Below, in pieces: positions 14,847 through 21,925 of a DNA stretch of 21,925 nt. The first letter of the stretch is position 1. Each line of letters starts with the position of its first letter. The DNA lies in IMG/VR virus record IMGVR_UViG_3300009149_000334, positions 1 through 21,925 of that record; one strand, 5' to 3'. A program made the position numbers and the translations under genes. The stretch is from a virus. The notes beneath the pieces are model-generated. The model saw only the letters and a program-made list of their open reading frames with translations, searched no databases and was not told the DNA's origin.

Positions 14847-15791
14847 TTAAATACCGTTTCCTTGAGCGATTGACTTGGGGTAGTAGATGACTACGCCAGC
14901 AGTACGAGCATGGACTGGGACTTCATAGTACAATGCTTTTTCTTGTGGGTTCATAAACTCGATATCTTGAGGTATTTCAAGAGTGAGTTTAGAAGGATCC
15001 CTTTTGTATGCAATCATACAATCTGTAGAGTCGTAGGTTGCAGCAGAAGGTGCGGCAGCTTTCAACTCATAGACAGGTATGATCTGTGTAAGAAAAGCAT
15101 TGGACTTCAATACAAAATCCAAAATTGTTGTGTCTGTTCCAGAGGCTCTTGGAGTGTCTGCAATTAAAGAATACTGTGAAATAGGCAGCAGAAGAGTATC
15201 TGGAATTTCAACGCCATTAGTAGAGTCAACTATTGAAGTTGTCATGTTACTAATGTCCGCTATAATTTCAGCCGGTGTTTTTGTGGACCAAGTAGTAGTC
15301 CCAGCGGCACCATCTGCAATAGTAACGGCTGTTATATTTGCGTTGTTGATAAAGGAAGGAATGTTTGTGGCCGCATCCCCTAACCAAGCTATCTTGTTTT
15401 CCAAGACTAGCATCTGACGCTTACAAGCGTTAGCTTTACGCTGGGATAAAGGCTTTCCAGCCATTTTAGCATTACGAATATCTTGGATACTGTAACCGAA
15501 AGAGATACCTGTTGAGTAAATCTGACGAGTTGTTTTCATTCCACTTACTTCTACTGACGGCAAATCGTTAGCATAAGAATGGATAAGTTTAGCCTCTCCT
15601 AAATGGTCGTATGTCTCGTATGCCATGCTCTCGGCACCACTATTGACTTCATTAGAAACTGGAAATAGTTTCCTAGCCAATAGTTCTGGGTACTGAACGT
15701 CATAAGACCTAGATTTTACATGCTCTAGTTCTTCTGCGAAAAATATAGACTCGTTAGCGTCCATATTTACAAAATTGAGTACTTTTTTCAT
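14847..15791 (-). CDS. Major capsid protein (DUF2184, HK97-like fold)
   Basis: The shell-forming subunit. The 314 residues fit the DUF2184 family of HK97-fold capsid proteins: an N-terminal stretch with 'YDVQYPELLARKLFPVS', 'ESMAYETYDHLGEAKLI', the 'FGYSIQDIRNAKMAGKPL' spine helix region, 'NKIAWLGDA' and a C-terminal 'YEVPVHARTAGVVIYYPKS' strand. The GTG at 15800 would add three residues but it is part of the SD (AAAGGTGA); the ATG at 15791 is correctly spaced behind it. A perfect 22-bp palindrome follows the stop. This is the expected gene at the expected place after protease and cement. Confidence 0.93.
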   Translation of the reverse strand: MKKVLNFVNMDANESIFFAEELEHVKSRSYDVQYPELLARKLFPVSNEVNSGAESMAYETYDHLGEAKLIHSYANDLPSVEVSGMKTTRQIYSTGISFGYSIQDIRNAKMAGKPLSQRKANACKRQMLVLENKIAWLGDAATNIPSFINNANITAVTIADGAAGTTTWSTKTPAEIIADISNMTTSIVDSTNGVEIPDTLLLPISQYSLIADTPRASGTDTTILDFVLKSNAFLTQIIPVYELKAAAPSAATYDSTDCMIAYKRDPSKLTLEIPQDIEFMNPQEKALYYEVPVHARTAGVVIYYPKSIAQGNGI

Positions 15792-15816
15792 TATAGTCAC
15801 CTTTCTATGGAGCTAG

Positions 15817-16578
15817 TTAAACCTTGTCAATCTCAAGAACTATGATATCACCGTCCGCATCCGCAGAAGTAACCGCAGTTACGAAAGTGTTAGTAGTACC
15901 TGCTCCGTCAGCAGAATATTTACCGTTTGCTACGTGGTAAGACAATGAAGCACCTTTGGCAATTGCGGCAACAGCTACACCATAAAACCTACCTTTTTTC
16001 ATAACTGGAAATTGTCCCAAGTTATCGTATTGAACGGAACCGTCTGCGGCTTGTTCAGTACCCGAAACATAGATTGCAACACCTATTGGATCAGAGTTAA
16101 CAATTGCATTCTGATACTGATTGTCTAAAGTTCCGTTAACAACCGGAGCACCCAAAACTAAAGAAGTAGAAGCTGGGATAGTTGTAGCGAAAGTCACTCC
16201 TGCTTGAGTAGCACCAGCGGTAATTGTAACTGCGGCAGTATGAGTTGTATAGTCTGCGTAGACTATAGTAATAACTCTTGCTGCACTTACTGTTGCTGAA
16301 ATCACATCATCAGAAGCGGCAATAGCAGCGGCTACTAGAGCCATTGTCGTTGCATGGTCATCGGTGAAAGCTACTGGAGAGGCAGCTACTGCAACACTAT
16401 CTACAGTTATTGCACATGAGTTAGACGTGACAATGTCCGCATCAAAAGTTAAAGTAGCTGTTTGATAAGTATCTTCTACCAAACCACTATCGATCTGCTT
16501 AGGGCTTACAAAATTTTGAGCAATCATTCCTGCGAAGCCTATAGCTGGTGACTGACTATATGTTGTTTGGGCACTCAT
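15817..16578 (-). CDS. Capsid cement (decoration) protein with inserted domain
   Basis: A 253-residue head protein that probably binds the capsid surface and stabilises it. The ends (residues 1-36 and about 150-253, including 'DPIGVAIYVSG' and 'GQFPVMKKGRF') follow the pattern of phage structural cement proteins, which sit between protease and major capsid genes. Residues about 40-132 are an extra Ala/Thr/Val-rich domain beginning near 'TLTFDADIVTSNS' and ending 'GATQAG'. A clearly related domain occurs in the tail sheath of this same phage. I chose the ATG at 16578, not one 30 bases upstream: it has a consensus AAAGGAG SD and starts one base after the previous stop. Family assignment is good, function inferred. 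Confidence 0.8.
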   Translation of the reverse strand: MSAQTTYSQSPAIGFAGMIAQNFVSPKQIDSGLVEDTYQTATLTFDADIVTSNSCAITVDSVAVAASPVAFTDDHATTMALVAAAIAASDDVISATVSAARVITIVYADYTTHTAAVTITAGATQAGVTFATTIPASTSLVLGAPVVNGTLDNQYQNAIVNSDPIGVAIYVSGTEQAADGSVQYDNLGQFPVMKKGRFYGVAVAAIAKGASLSYHVANGKYSADGAGTTNTFVTAVTSADADGDIIVLEIDKV

Positions 16579-16579
16579 G

Positions 16580-17761
16580 TTATTTATCTCCTTTCCAAAG
16601 ATTGGCATCTCTTTCCCACGCAGCTTTTCTAGCTTTGTCTGAGTCCACTTCTTTAGAATCTTGGTTGTTAATATTCTTACCTAGATCTTCTTCACCAGAT
16701 TTTTCTGTGTCATTAAAATCTACAGAGTCTTCTAAGGCAATTTCAAACCTAGCGTCAACGTAGTCATCTGACTTTCCGTCTAGCTTAGTGTCAGGTCTGA
16801 CTTTCTCAACAACTTTTTCTTTGATCTCTCGATCTGTCAAGCTATCAAGGACAACTTCTTCACCTAAAACTTTTTTGCCTTGTCCTTCTAATTCTACTCT
16901 TAACTTAACAGCAGACTTAAAAGCTTCTGTGTTATCTGAACTATCCTTTAAGACTTTTATTTGTGATTGATAATCGTCACAGATAGCAGTCTTCCTTTCC
17001 AGTTCAGATTTGTGAGACTTCGCCAAGCCTTTAGCTTCATCAAGGTTTTTGACAAAGTTAGTGAGGAGAGTATGGACACTATCCTCTACTTGGTATTCCG
17101 TCCCGTCGAAAAGAAATTTCTTCACGTTCGGCTCCTCACCTTTGGTATTATCGATCTCGACACCACTCAATCCATCAAGAATGACTTCATTTGTCCCATC
17201 GAGTAAAATTCTACAATTCTTACCCCCTCTAGCTTGTTCTACAATAGAACCATGATTGTATCTAATATCTCTTTGGATACAATCATAGCGTTCACCTTTA
17301 TACTCCCCCGAAGTCATATCGAGAGTACATTGATAGCCTAAACTCATTTCACTTTTTTCTTTGTTGACTATCATGTTTATCGTAGCATCATCGAATATAG
17401 TTAACTTTTGCTGAACATAGTCTTCAGAGTCTTCATAGTCTTCTGTCTCGCCAACCTTAATCCTTTTAGGATTCTCACTGGCCATACCTACGACATATTC
17501 CGAAGCGTTTTCAGGATTAACCAATTCAGAAGGGTGATTATTTGTAATGGGTAAACCAGATAAAGAGGAAAGGGCATTCTCTGAAAAAACTTCCTCCTCC
17601 ATTCTCAATTGTTTCAGGAGTTTTATGGTCCCATCTGGTCTAACATGTCTATAAGAGAAGATACCTGTCCTAGTTAGGTTTGCGGTTATCGATATAAACC
17701 CATTAGGTAAAGTCGATATCTCCCCTGCTTGATCTAGATTGATAAAATCTACATTTCTCAT
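16580..17761 (-). CDS. DUF2213 prohead protease/scaffold protein
   Basis: The likely capsid maturation protease with a scaffold tail. Residues 1-190 fit DUF2213: a 'VRPDGTI' segment, then 'LPITNNHPSE' (residues 70-79) followed by 'LVNPENA', an 'EMSLGYQC' strand (138-145), and 'YNHGSIVEQARGG' near 168-180, which recalls the NHxxxV...GRxG motif of other prohead proteases. The C-terminal half is highly charged and helical (many K, E, D) as expected of an internal scaffold that is later removed. Order portal, DUF2213, cement, major capsid is the standard one for this phage group. The last codons contain the SD for the cement gene, which begins one base after the stop. The catalytic residues of DUF2213 are not assigned here. 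Confidence 0.87.
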   Translation of the reverse strand: MRNVDFINLDQAGEISTLPNGFISITANLTRTGIFSYRHVRPDGTIKLLKQLRMEEEVFSENALSSLSGLPITNNHPSELVNPENASEYVVGMASENPKRIKVGETEDYEDSEDYVQQKLTIFDDATINMIVNKEKSEMSLGYQCTLDMTSGEYKGERYDCIQRDIRYNHGSIVEQARGGKNCRILLDGTNEVILDGLSGVEIDNTKGEEPNVKKFLFDGTEYQVEDSVHTLLTNFVKNLDEAKGLAKSHKSELERKTAICDDYQSQIKVLKDSSDNTEAFKSAVKLRVELEGQGKKVLGEEVVLDSLTDREIKEKVVEKVRPDTKLDGKSDDYVDARFEIALEDSVDFNDTEKSGEEDLGKNINNQDSKEVDSDKARKAAWERDANLWKGDK

Positions 17762-17824
17762 ATTTAACCCTTTGAATCTAACCTAGAAAGGATAGCATAA
17801 GGCACAACACTATATAAGTAATTC

Positions 17825-17852
17825 ACTATAATAGTATTGTACTATAACAGTA
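17825..17852. repeat. Short direct repeat and dyad at the candidate promoter
   Basis: ACTATAATAGTA (17825-17836) and ACTATAACAGTA (17841-17852) form a direct repeat with one mismatch and a 16-base offset. The same stretch contains the inverted repeat ATAGTA-TTG-TACTAT (17831-17845). They overlap the -10 and start region of the candidate promoter, so a regulator binding site is possible; in such AT-rich DNA chance is also possible. Confidence 0.45.
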
Positions 17853-17878
17853 TACCATTATTTAACACTTTATTACAA
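17849..17878 (-). promoter_or_regulatory. Candidate internal promoter after the portal gene
   Basis: In the 111-base gap between portal and protease, the minus strand carries TTGTAA (17873-17878, overlapping the portal stop), an 18-base spacer and TATACT (17849-17854). A second -10-like element, TGTTATAGT, follows a few bases on. The predicted start site falls at about 17842 inside a small dyad. This is the longest gap in the head region, which fits a separate promoter for the abundant capsid proteins, but the match is only moderate. Confidence 0.35.
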
Positions 17879-19306
17879 GCCTGCCAAATCTTCATCACCG
17901 GACTTTTGTCCAGTAGCTAGACCGGCAGTAGGCTGTTTTGCCGTACTAGCAGGTTGCCCTCCGGTGTTACCAACCCCCATTTCTTCTCTGGCTTTTCTTT
18001 CCTTGGTCATATCTAAGATAGTTTCATATGAGTATCTTCCGGTACCAAATCTAGACTTGGCTATTTCTCCTACCTCAGCAACCCCCATGTTGTAGTAATC
18101 GGTGTCGACTTTGGCTTGCATCATTCTAGATTTAATTTCTGCCTCCCGATCTTGCTGAAATAAAGGGTTAAATTCGAAGTCTAAATCTTCAGGCATTTTA
18201 GCAGAACCAGTTTGGGAGAATAATCCTTTTACTAGGGTTTCAATTGCTTCTCTTAAATGAATTTCTTGCATAGACTTAACAGAGTCGTAGTAATTTATCA
18301 ACTCCGCTTGACCTGTAGCACCTAATCCACTAGGAGACTGTCCTAGTAGTCGAGTATGAGGTATATCTGAACCAGCCACCAGTCTTTGAATTGTAAGGTC
18401 TATTAGATCCCTACCCCCTGCCACATTATGTGCTACAATTGTAAATTCATCTTCCTTATCCAAGATAATTGCCTGTGCTGTAGATCTCATTAGTTCTACT
18501 TGTCTTAGTTTAGTTATTATCAATTCATCTTTACCCATGGCCAAGGCTTCCGACAATCCTTCTATCTTGTAAACTGGCTGGGCAATAGAGGAGATAATAG
18601 GACTTATCGCTTCATGGTTTGTGGAGTAATTTCTAAGTGCGGTTGCAAGGGAGCCATAAATGGAGTCATGCCAGAAATTATTTTGAATGTAAAGTCTGTT
18701 AGGTAAAAACATACCATCAAACCTTATAACTCTTGAGTTGTGTATCTTAATTTCTGTAGAACCATCTACCATTTCAGTAGGTCGATAGGTGTAGTGTCTA
18801 GGGGTTCCAAATTTTGGATCCGATATATCTGAAATCATATCTAGACTGTTATAATCTAGCTCCCACCTGTCGATAACTTTTAAGGTGTTTATTTTCCTAA
18901 CCCTGTTCCAATTTACTGGCTGGGCAATGGATCTACCATCATTGATAGACATATAGAGTACGGCACCTCCGTAAACTCTCCCTAAAGTCCAAGCCCTACC
19001 TAAATGTAGCCAAACCTTCAAACGTTTGAACTCTTTTTCTATAAATTTGATAACTTTTTCCTGGTCGGAAGACTTGTCCATGTTCCAAGTCACACCTTCC
19101 CTTGTCCCATCGTAGGGTATAATACGGGCTATCTTACTTCCCATTTCATCTGCGGAAAAAAGTGCCTCTGCTGTACTTCTCGCCAACTGTCTCCAAGCTA
19201 TATCATAATAAGTACTTTTATCCTTAGAGGTACCAATTCCTGTAATTACGTTGCTCCAACCATCTTTTAAGAGGGACGTTTCTCTCTTTTCTGCCTTTTT
19301 CACCAT
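17873..19306 (-). CDS. Portal protein (DUF1073 family)
   Basis: It should form the dodecameric ring at the capsid vertex through which DNA enters and leaves, and to which the neck attaches. The 477 residues match the DUF1073/phage_portal_3 pattern: an N-terminal 'DIAWRQLARSTAEALFSADEMGS'-like helix region, a central 'NSRVIRFDGMFLPNR' strand and 'HDSIYGSLATALRNYSTN' helix, then 'LLGQSPSGLGATGQ' and 'NYYDSVKSMQE', typical of the stem and clip part, and a low-complexity C-terminus. ATG at 19306 has a GGAG SD seven bases upstream. It lies directly after the large terminase. Some databases label this family with the name of the anti-CBASS protein Acb1; size and location here indicate the structural portal, not that nuclease. 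Confidence 0.93.
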   Translation of the reverse strand: MVKKAEKRETSLLKDGWSNVITGIGTSKDKSTYYDIAWRQLARSTAEALFSADEMGSKIARIIPYDGTREGVTWNMDKSSDQEKVIKFIEKEFKRLKVWLHLGRAWTLGRVYGGAVLYMSINDGRSIAQPVNWNRVRKINTLKVIDRWELDYNSLDMISDISDPKFGTPRHYTYRPTEMVDGSTEIKIHNSRVIRFDGMFLPNRLYIQNNFWHDSIYGSLATALRNYSTNHEAISPIISSIAQPVYKIEGLSEALAMGKDELIITKLRQVELMRSTAQAIILDKEDEFTIVAHNVAGGRDLIDLTIQRLVAGSDIPHTRLLGQSPSGLGATGQAELINYYDSVKSMQEIHLREAIETLVKGLFSQTGSAKMPEDLDFEFNPLFQQDREAEIKSRMMQAKVDTDYYNMGVAEVGEIAKSRFGTGRYSYETILDMTKERKAREEMGVGNTGGQPASTAKQPTAGLATGQKSGDEDLAGL

Positions 19307-19340
19307 TTCACAACTCCAAATATATGTGTTTTGTTTAATC

Positions 19341-20816
19341 TCACCATTTTGTCATGTTCATCAAATGCCTTAGTCCCTTCATTTCTTGGAACCTGAGAAG
19401 TGCTTGGGATATTGCATCTACAATATCGTCTGTACCGCCATTAGGGAAACTGCATAGTTCCTCCACTATCTCTTTGTTAGGGGGATAGCCCATAGGAAGG
19501 TAAAAATTACCAGCTTCAAAAATAGGGGATACTGCATGTAGTCTTTCATCTTTGGATACCGTAGTCTGTATGGGTATCATGTGAGATACTTTCTTTTTTA
19601 GTTGATTAAGAATTGCACTACCATTGGCTTTCTCCTCAATCAGCACTGCTCTACACATAGGGTATTTTTCTGCCATAGACTGGATAGCTTTCCCTGTTTT
19701 ATTAAAATCTGATTTTCTACGGTACATGTCCAGAAGATAAAAATCAGCGTTTTTCTTGGCAATTGTAACCCCCACTACCCAAGAACGGCCAGTATCCTTA
19801 AAGGTTAAGTCCCAAGATTGAACTAGGTAGCACTCTCTCCAATTATTTACGTCAAAAGGAAGGGTATTGTAGTACTGGAACCAACCCTCCTTGATAATGT
19901 TACCGCCTTCAATAACGGGATTGCCTTGGTATAGAGCCGACCATACTCTGGAACCTACTTGCTTTTTAATTTTATCCATTCGATCTAGATCAAACTTATT
20001 CGGCCAAAGAGGTTCTCCTGTTTTTCGGGGATCATTATCGCTTTTATTTTCTGTAGCAATAGCAGGAAGATTTATTATTTCCCACTTGTCACCCCCGTAC
20101 TCCATTTCTTCTATCAATTTTCCAGATAGATCTTGTTTATGCCAACGGGTTTGACAGATAATAACATTGGCACCTTTTTCTAATCGAGTATAGGCTGTAG
20201 AGTTGTACCAGCCAAATAGTTTTTCCTGGTAAGTTTCGGATAACGCTTCTTCTTCATTTTTAACTGGATCATCGATAATTAAATTATCCGCACCAAGTCC
20301 GGTAATTGAACCCCCTACACCCACGCTTAACAGATACCCACTATGATCTATAATTTCAAAAAAGGAGTTGGTTCTTTTGTATTTATTATTGTCTGGGTGT
20401 TCTTTAGCCTTATCGGAGTTAGGAATCAAAGAGTCTGGAAAGATACTGTAGTATTCTTTTGATTCCATGATGCGTTGAACATCTCTGGAGAACATTGTTG
20501 CAAGTCCAGCGGAGTAAGAACAGCCCATAATACGGGTATCAGGTTTTCTACCTAGCAACCAAGCTGGAAACCTACGGCTTACAAGCTCTGATTTCCCAAA
20601 TCTAGGCGGCATGAACACCATGATACGTCTATTTTGTGTGTGGGTAAGGCTTTGGAGTAACTCAATTAATAGTTCATGATGCCAGTTAAATTCATAGTTA
20701 GGCATTGTCTGAGAAATGAAGTCTCTAAAATTTTGGTACGCAGACTCAAGTAGGAGTAATTTTTCGTACTCGTCTACTTCCGCATCTGACATTTTATCAT
20801 GCTCAGTCTCCGCCAC
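19341..20816 (-). CDS. Terminase large subunit (packaging ATPase and nuclease)
   Basis: The motor that pumps DNA into the prohead and cuts the concatemer. The N-terminal ATPase has a Walker A-like 'MPPRFGKS' at residues 69-76, Walker B 'LIIDDP' at 179-184 and the coupling motif 'QTRWH' at 222-226. The C-terminal RNase H-fold nuclease begins with 'SWDLTF' (Asp336), continues with 'LIEEKANG' and ends with the acidic 'GGTDDIVDA' segment. The length of 491 residues is normal. The start is GTG at 20816, overlapping the zinc-finger gene and preceded by AAGGCGG; an in-frame ATG at 20792 has only a distant SD. The portal gene follows after 34 bases, as in most tailed phages. All catalytic motifs look intact. 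Confidence 0.97.
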   Translation of the reverse strand: MAETEHDKMSDAEVDEYEKLLLLESAYQNFRDFISQTMPNYEFNWHHELLIELLQSLTHTQNRRIMVFMPPRFGKSELVSRRFPAWLLGRKPDTRIMGCSYSAGLATMFSRDVQRIMESKEYYSIFPDSLIPNSDKAKEHPDNNKYKRTNSFFEIIDHSGYLLSVGVGGSITGLGADNLIIDDPVKNEEEALSETYQEKLFGWYNSTAYTRLEKGANVIICQTRWHKQDLSGKLIEEMEYGGDKWEIINLPAIATENKSDNDPRKTGEPLWPNKFDLDRMDKIKKQVGSRVWSALYQGNPVIEGGNIIKEGWFQYYNTLPFDVNNWRECYLVQSWDLTFKDTGRSWVVGVTIAKKNADFYLLDMYRRKSDFNKTGKAIQSMAEKYPMCRAVLIEEKANGSAILNQLKKKVSHMIPIQTTVSKDERLHAVSPIFEAGNFYLPMGYPPNKEIVEELCSFPNGGTDDIVDAISQALLRFQEMKGLRHLMNMTKW

Positions 20817-21027
20817 ACTTTCCGCCTTCTATTACTTTAAGATTGTGCTGGACTTTACCCCTTATTATAGAGGCTCTTTCTCTGTGTAGTTCAGAGAATA
20901 ATTGTATATCGTCGTATACCTTACTTAAGTGAAACAGGCACTCTGTGCAAATTGTAGCACCTCTATCAAAAGAGGAATTAAATACCGTTACTCCTGCATT
21001 TACTCCCCCACAAAAACTACAAACCAT
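20803..21027 (-). CDS. Small ClpX-type C4 zinc-finger protein
   Basis: A 74-residue protein. Four cysteines (C3, C6, C27, C30) are arranged as C-x2-C-x20-C-x2-C, with 'CSFCGG' at the first knuckle and 'ICTECL' at the second. This resembles the N-terminal zinc-binding domain of the ClpX unfoldase (CSFCGK ... ICDECV) in sequence and spacing. Nothing of the AAA+ ATPase part of ClpX is present; the rest is a short charged helix. ATG follows a strong GGAGGG SD and overlaps the stop of the small terminase (TAATG); its own 3' end overlaps the start of the large terminase by 14 bases, so the three are co-translated. The function is unknown. It could be an adaptor binding host Clp machinery, or a packaging accessory or nucleic-acid-binding protein. 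The zinc-site call is firm, the role is not. Confidence 0.72.
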   Translation of the reverse strand: MVCSFCGGVNAGVTVFNSSFDRGATICTECLFHLSKVYDDIQLFSELHRERASIIRGKVQHNLKVIEGGKCGGD

Positions 21028-21515
21028 TACAATCCCTCCAAGTCTTTATCTGTTACTTCATCCACGTCTACGTCAATTACTTTTTCTTCCAGTTGTACAC
21101 GCTTGTTTAACTCTTTTAATTTTTCAATTCTAGCTTGTCTTATTGGAGCGTTTATATTAGGAGTTACAGATATGTTACCCTGGTGGCTATGTTGTACTTC
21201 AGATTTTTCAGTCACACCCATTTGGTTCATTAAAAATTTCCATGCGACAACGTTACCGCCTTTAACCATTTTCATACCTTCGGATTCCAACCGCTTTAAC
21301 TTTGCCCTTTCTCCACTTTCTTTAGCAGCTTGAAAAGCAGGAAATCTCTTTTTCCATTTTTCTAACGTACTGTGACATACCTTTGCATCAACGGTAAAAC
21401 TTGCGAAGCTGAATCCTTTTCTTAAGTGCTCGTACAATTCATATGCGTACTTTGGTTTGTACAAACAAGGCGACCATTGTTGCTCTAGTAAAGCAATTTC
21501 TTCTTTAGTAGACAT
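21027..21515 (-). CDS. Terminase small subunit
   Basis: This is probably the DNA-recognition subunit of the packaging motor, which binds the viral packaging site and hands DNA to the large subunit. The protein (162 residues) begins with a helix-turn-helix-like region (G-F-S-F-A-S-F near residue 29, then the typical 'LEKWKKRFPAF' segment), followed by a charged helical stretch and an acidic C-terminus. This layout is usual for small terminases. I chose the ATG at 21515 because it has an AAAAGG SD seven bases upstream; an in-frame ATG at 21536 would add seven residues but has a weaker SD and only a very short leader after the predicted promoter. It overlaps the next gene by one base (TAATG). 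Assignment rests on motif pattern plus position before the large terminase. Confidence 0.8.
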   Translation of the reverse strand: MSTKEEIALLEQQWSPCLYKPKYAYELYEHLRKGFSFASFTVDAKVCHSTLEKWKKRFPAFQAAKESGERAKLKRLESEGMKMVKGGNVVAWKFLMNQMGVTEKSEVQHSHQGNISVTPNINAPIRQARIEKLKELNKRVQLEEKVIDVDVDEVTDKDLEGL

Positions 21516-21552
21516 TAAACGACCTTTTACTTTCATACTGTCTCACCCTACC

Positions 21553-21561
21553 ATTATATCA
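21553..21561 (-). promoter_or_regulatory. Probable extended -10 promoter for the terminase operon
   Basis: On the minus strand the bases read TGATATAAT, a perfect TATAAT hexamer preceded by TG one base upstream (the extended -10 form, which can work without a good -35). No convincing -35 box is seen 16-18 bp upstream. Transcription would start near 21546, just ahead of the small terminase gene. It lies between the tandem repeat array and the first structural gene, a sensible place for the promoter of the late operon. Confidence 0.5.
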
Positions 21562-21641
21562 CTATGCTTATACTATAGAATAGCAATCTCACCAACTACG
21601 CAACCAGTTTTTTGTATATAAAGAGAGGTACCACCAAATAT

Positions 21642-21925
21642 AAGGTAAAATTTTTTTAGTATATACGATTGTATATCGGTGAGGTAAATAAATTTTTGTA
21701 GTATATACGATTGTATATCGGTGAGGTAAATAAATTTTTGTATATCGGTGAGGTAAATAAATTTTTGTATATCGGTGAGGTAAATAAATTTTTGTATATC
21801 GGTGAGGTAGTATATACGATTGTATATCGGTGAGGTAAATAAATTTTTGTAGTATATACGATTGTATATCGGTGAGGTAAATAAATTTTTGTAGTATATA
21901 CGATTGTATATCGGTGAGGTAAATA
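21642..21925. repeat. Tandem repeat array (27-bp and 42-bp periods) upstream of terminase
   Basis: Eight copies of the core GTATATCGGTGAG begin at 21671, 21713, 21740, 21767, 21794, 21822, 21864 and 21906. Copies are spaced 27 bp (short unit) or 42 bp (short unit plus a 15-bp block GTAGTATATACGATT); one 28-bp step comes from a truncated copy. The long unit creates an inverted repeat, ATATAC-GATT-GTATAT, of which the short units keep only the right half. A decayed copy is visible at about 21642-21670. The array continues past the window edge, so its full size is unknown. Repeats are almost identical, which points to recent amplification or to selection. Position just upstream of the terminase genes makes a packaging (pac/cos) binding region, replication iterons or a multi-site operator possible; the sequence does not decide between them. 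Confidence 0.93.

Noticed and set aside
15792-15800. GTG start of the major capsid gene
   Set aside because: The GTG is inside the SD AAAGGTGA; the ATG at 15791 is properly spaced.
17873-19306. Anti-CBASS nuclease Acb1
   Set aside because: The family name overlaps with the DUF1073 portal entry, but length, position after the terminase and portal-type segments indicate a portal; I see no two H-x-T type phosphoesterase motifs.
21642-21925. CRISPR array
   Set aside because: The repeats have no unique spacers; the 15-bp additions are themselves identical, so it is a tandem repeat.
1-21925. tRNA or rRNA genes
   Set aside because: No cloverleaf with a GTTCRA-type T-arm or rRNA-like segment was seen; nearly all DNA is explained by protein genes.

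Overview
The window is a virion-structure module of a tailed, contractile-tail (myovirus-type) bacteriophage. Every gene I can support lies on the minus strand, so the module reads from right to left. The DNA is AT-rich. Genes are packed with 1-4 nt overlaps or short gaps and usually carry strong Shine-Dalgarno (SD) sites. The protein families (DUF1073 portal, DUF2213 protease/scaffold, DUF2184 capsid, DUF4054, DUF3383 sheath, DUF3277 tube, Pam3-type plug, Gp138-type spike, gp25, gp47/J, DUF2612) are those of small non-T4 myoviruses. The host cannot be named from the sequence; a Gram-negative bacterium is my guess. No integrase, lysis, replication or tRNA genes are present.

Layout in transcription order. 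(1) 21642-21925: tandem repeats with 27- and 42-bp periods running off the right edge, then a probable extended -10 promoter. (2) 21515-19341: small terminase, a 74-residue ClpX-type zinc-finger protein, large terminase. (3) 19306-14847: portal, DUF2213 maturation protease/scaffold, capsid cement protein, major capsid protein, with a candidate internal promoter after the portal and palindromes after the capsid gene. (4) 14741-11899: head-tail connection and neck: a small unknown protein, DUF4054 adaptor (TTG start), HK97-gp10-like protein, a neck protein with a large extra N-terminal domain, and a tail terminator. (5) 11885-7668: tail sheath, tail tube, tail assembly chaperone made in two forms by a -1 ribosomal frameshift, tape measure. 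(6) 7658-883: baseplate: Dit-like protein, plug, hub, spike, gp25 wedge, J wedge, and a DUF2612 wedge protein fused to an Asp-box beta-propeller. (7) 877-1: start of a separate tail-fibre gene carrying the same 44-residue repeat, cut off by the window edge.

Together the genes give a nearly complete head-neck-tail-baseplate set: terminase packages DNA through the portal into a capsid matured by the DUF2213 protein; connector proteins join it to a sheath/tube tail of about 80 nm predicted from the tape measure; the baseplate ends in proteins with repeated, probably receptor-binding, propeller domains.

The strongest non-routine observations are: the complete -1 frameshift signal (slippery heptamer, 6-nt spacer, 9-bp stem) that adds 76 residues to the tail chaperone; a nearly identical 132-bp repeat shared by two adjacent adhesin genes; a homologous domain inserted in both the tail sheath and the capsid cement protein; a ClpX-like zinc domain between the terminase genes; and the repeat array upstream of the terminase.
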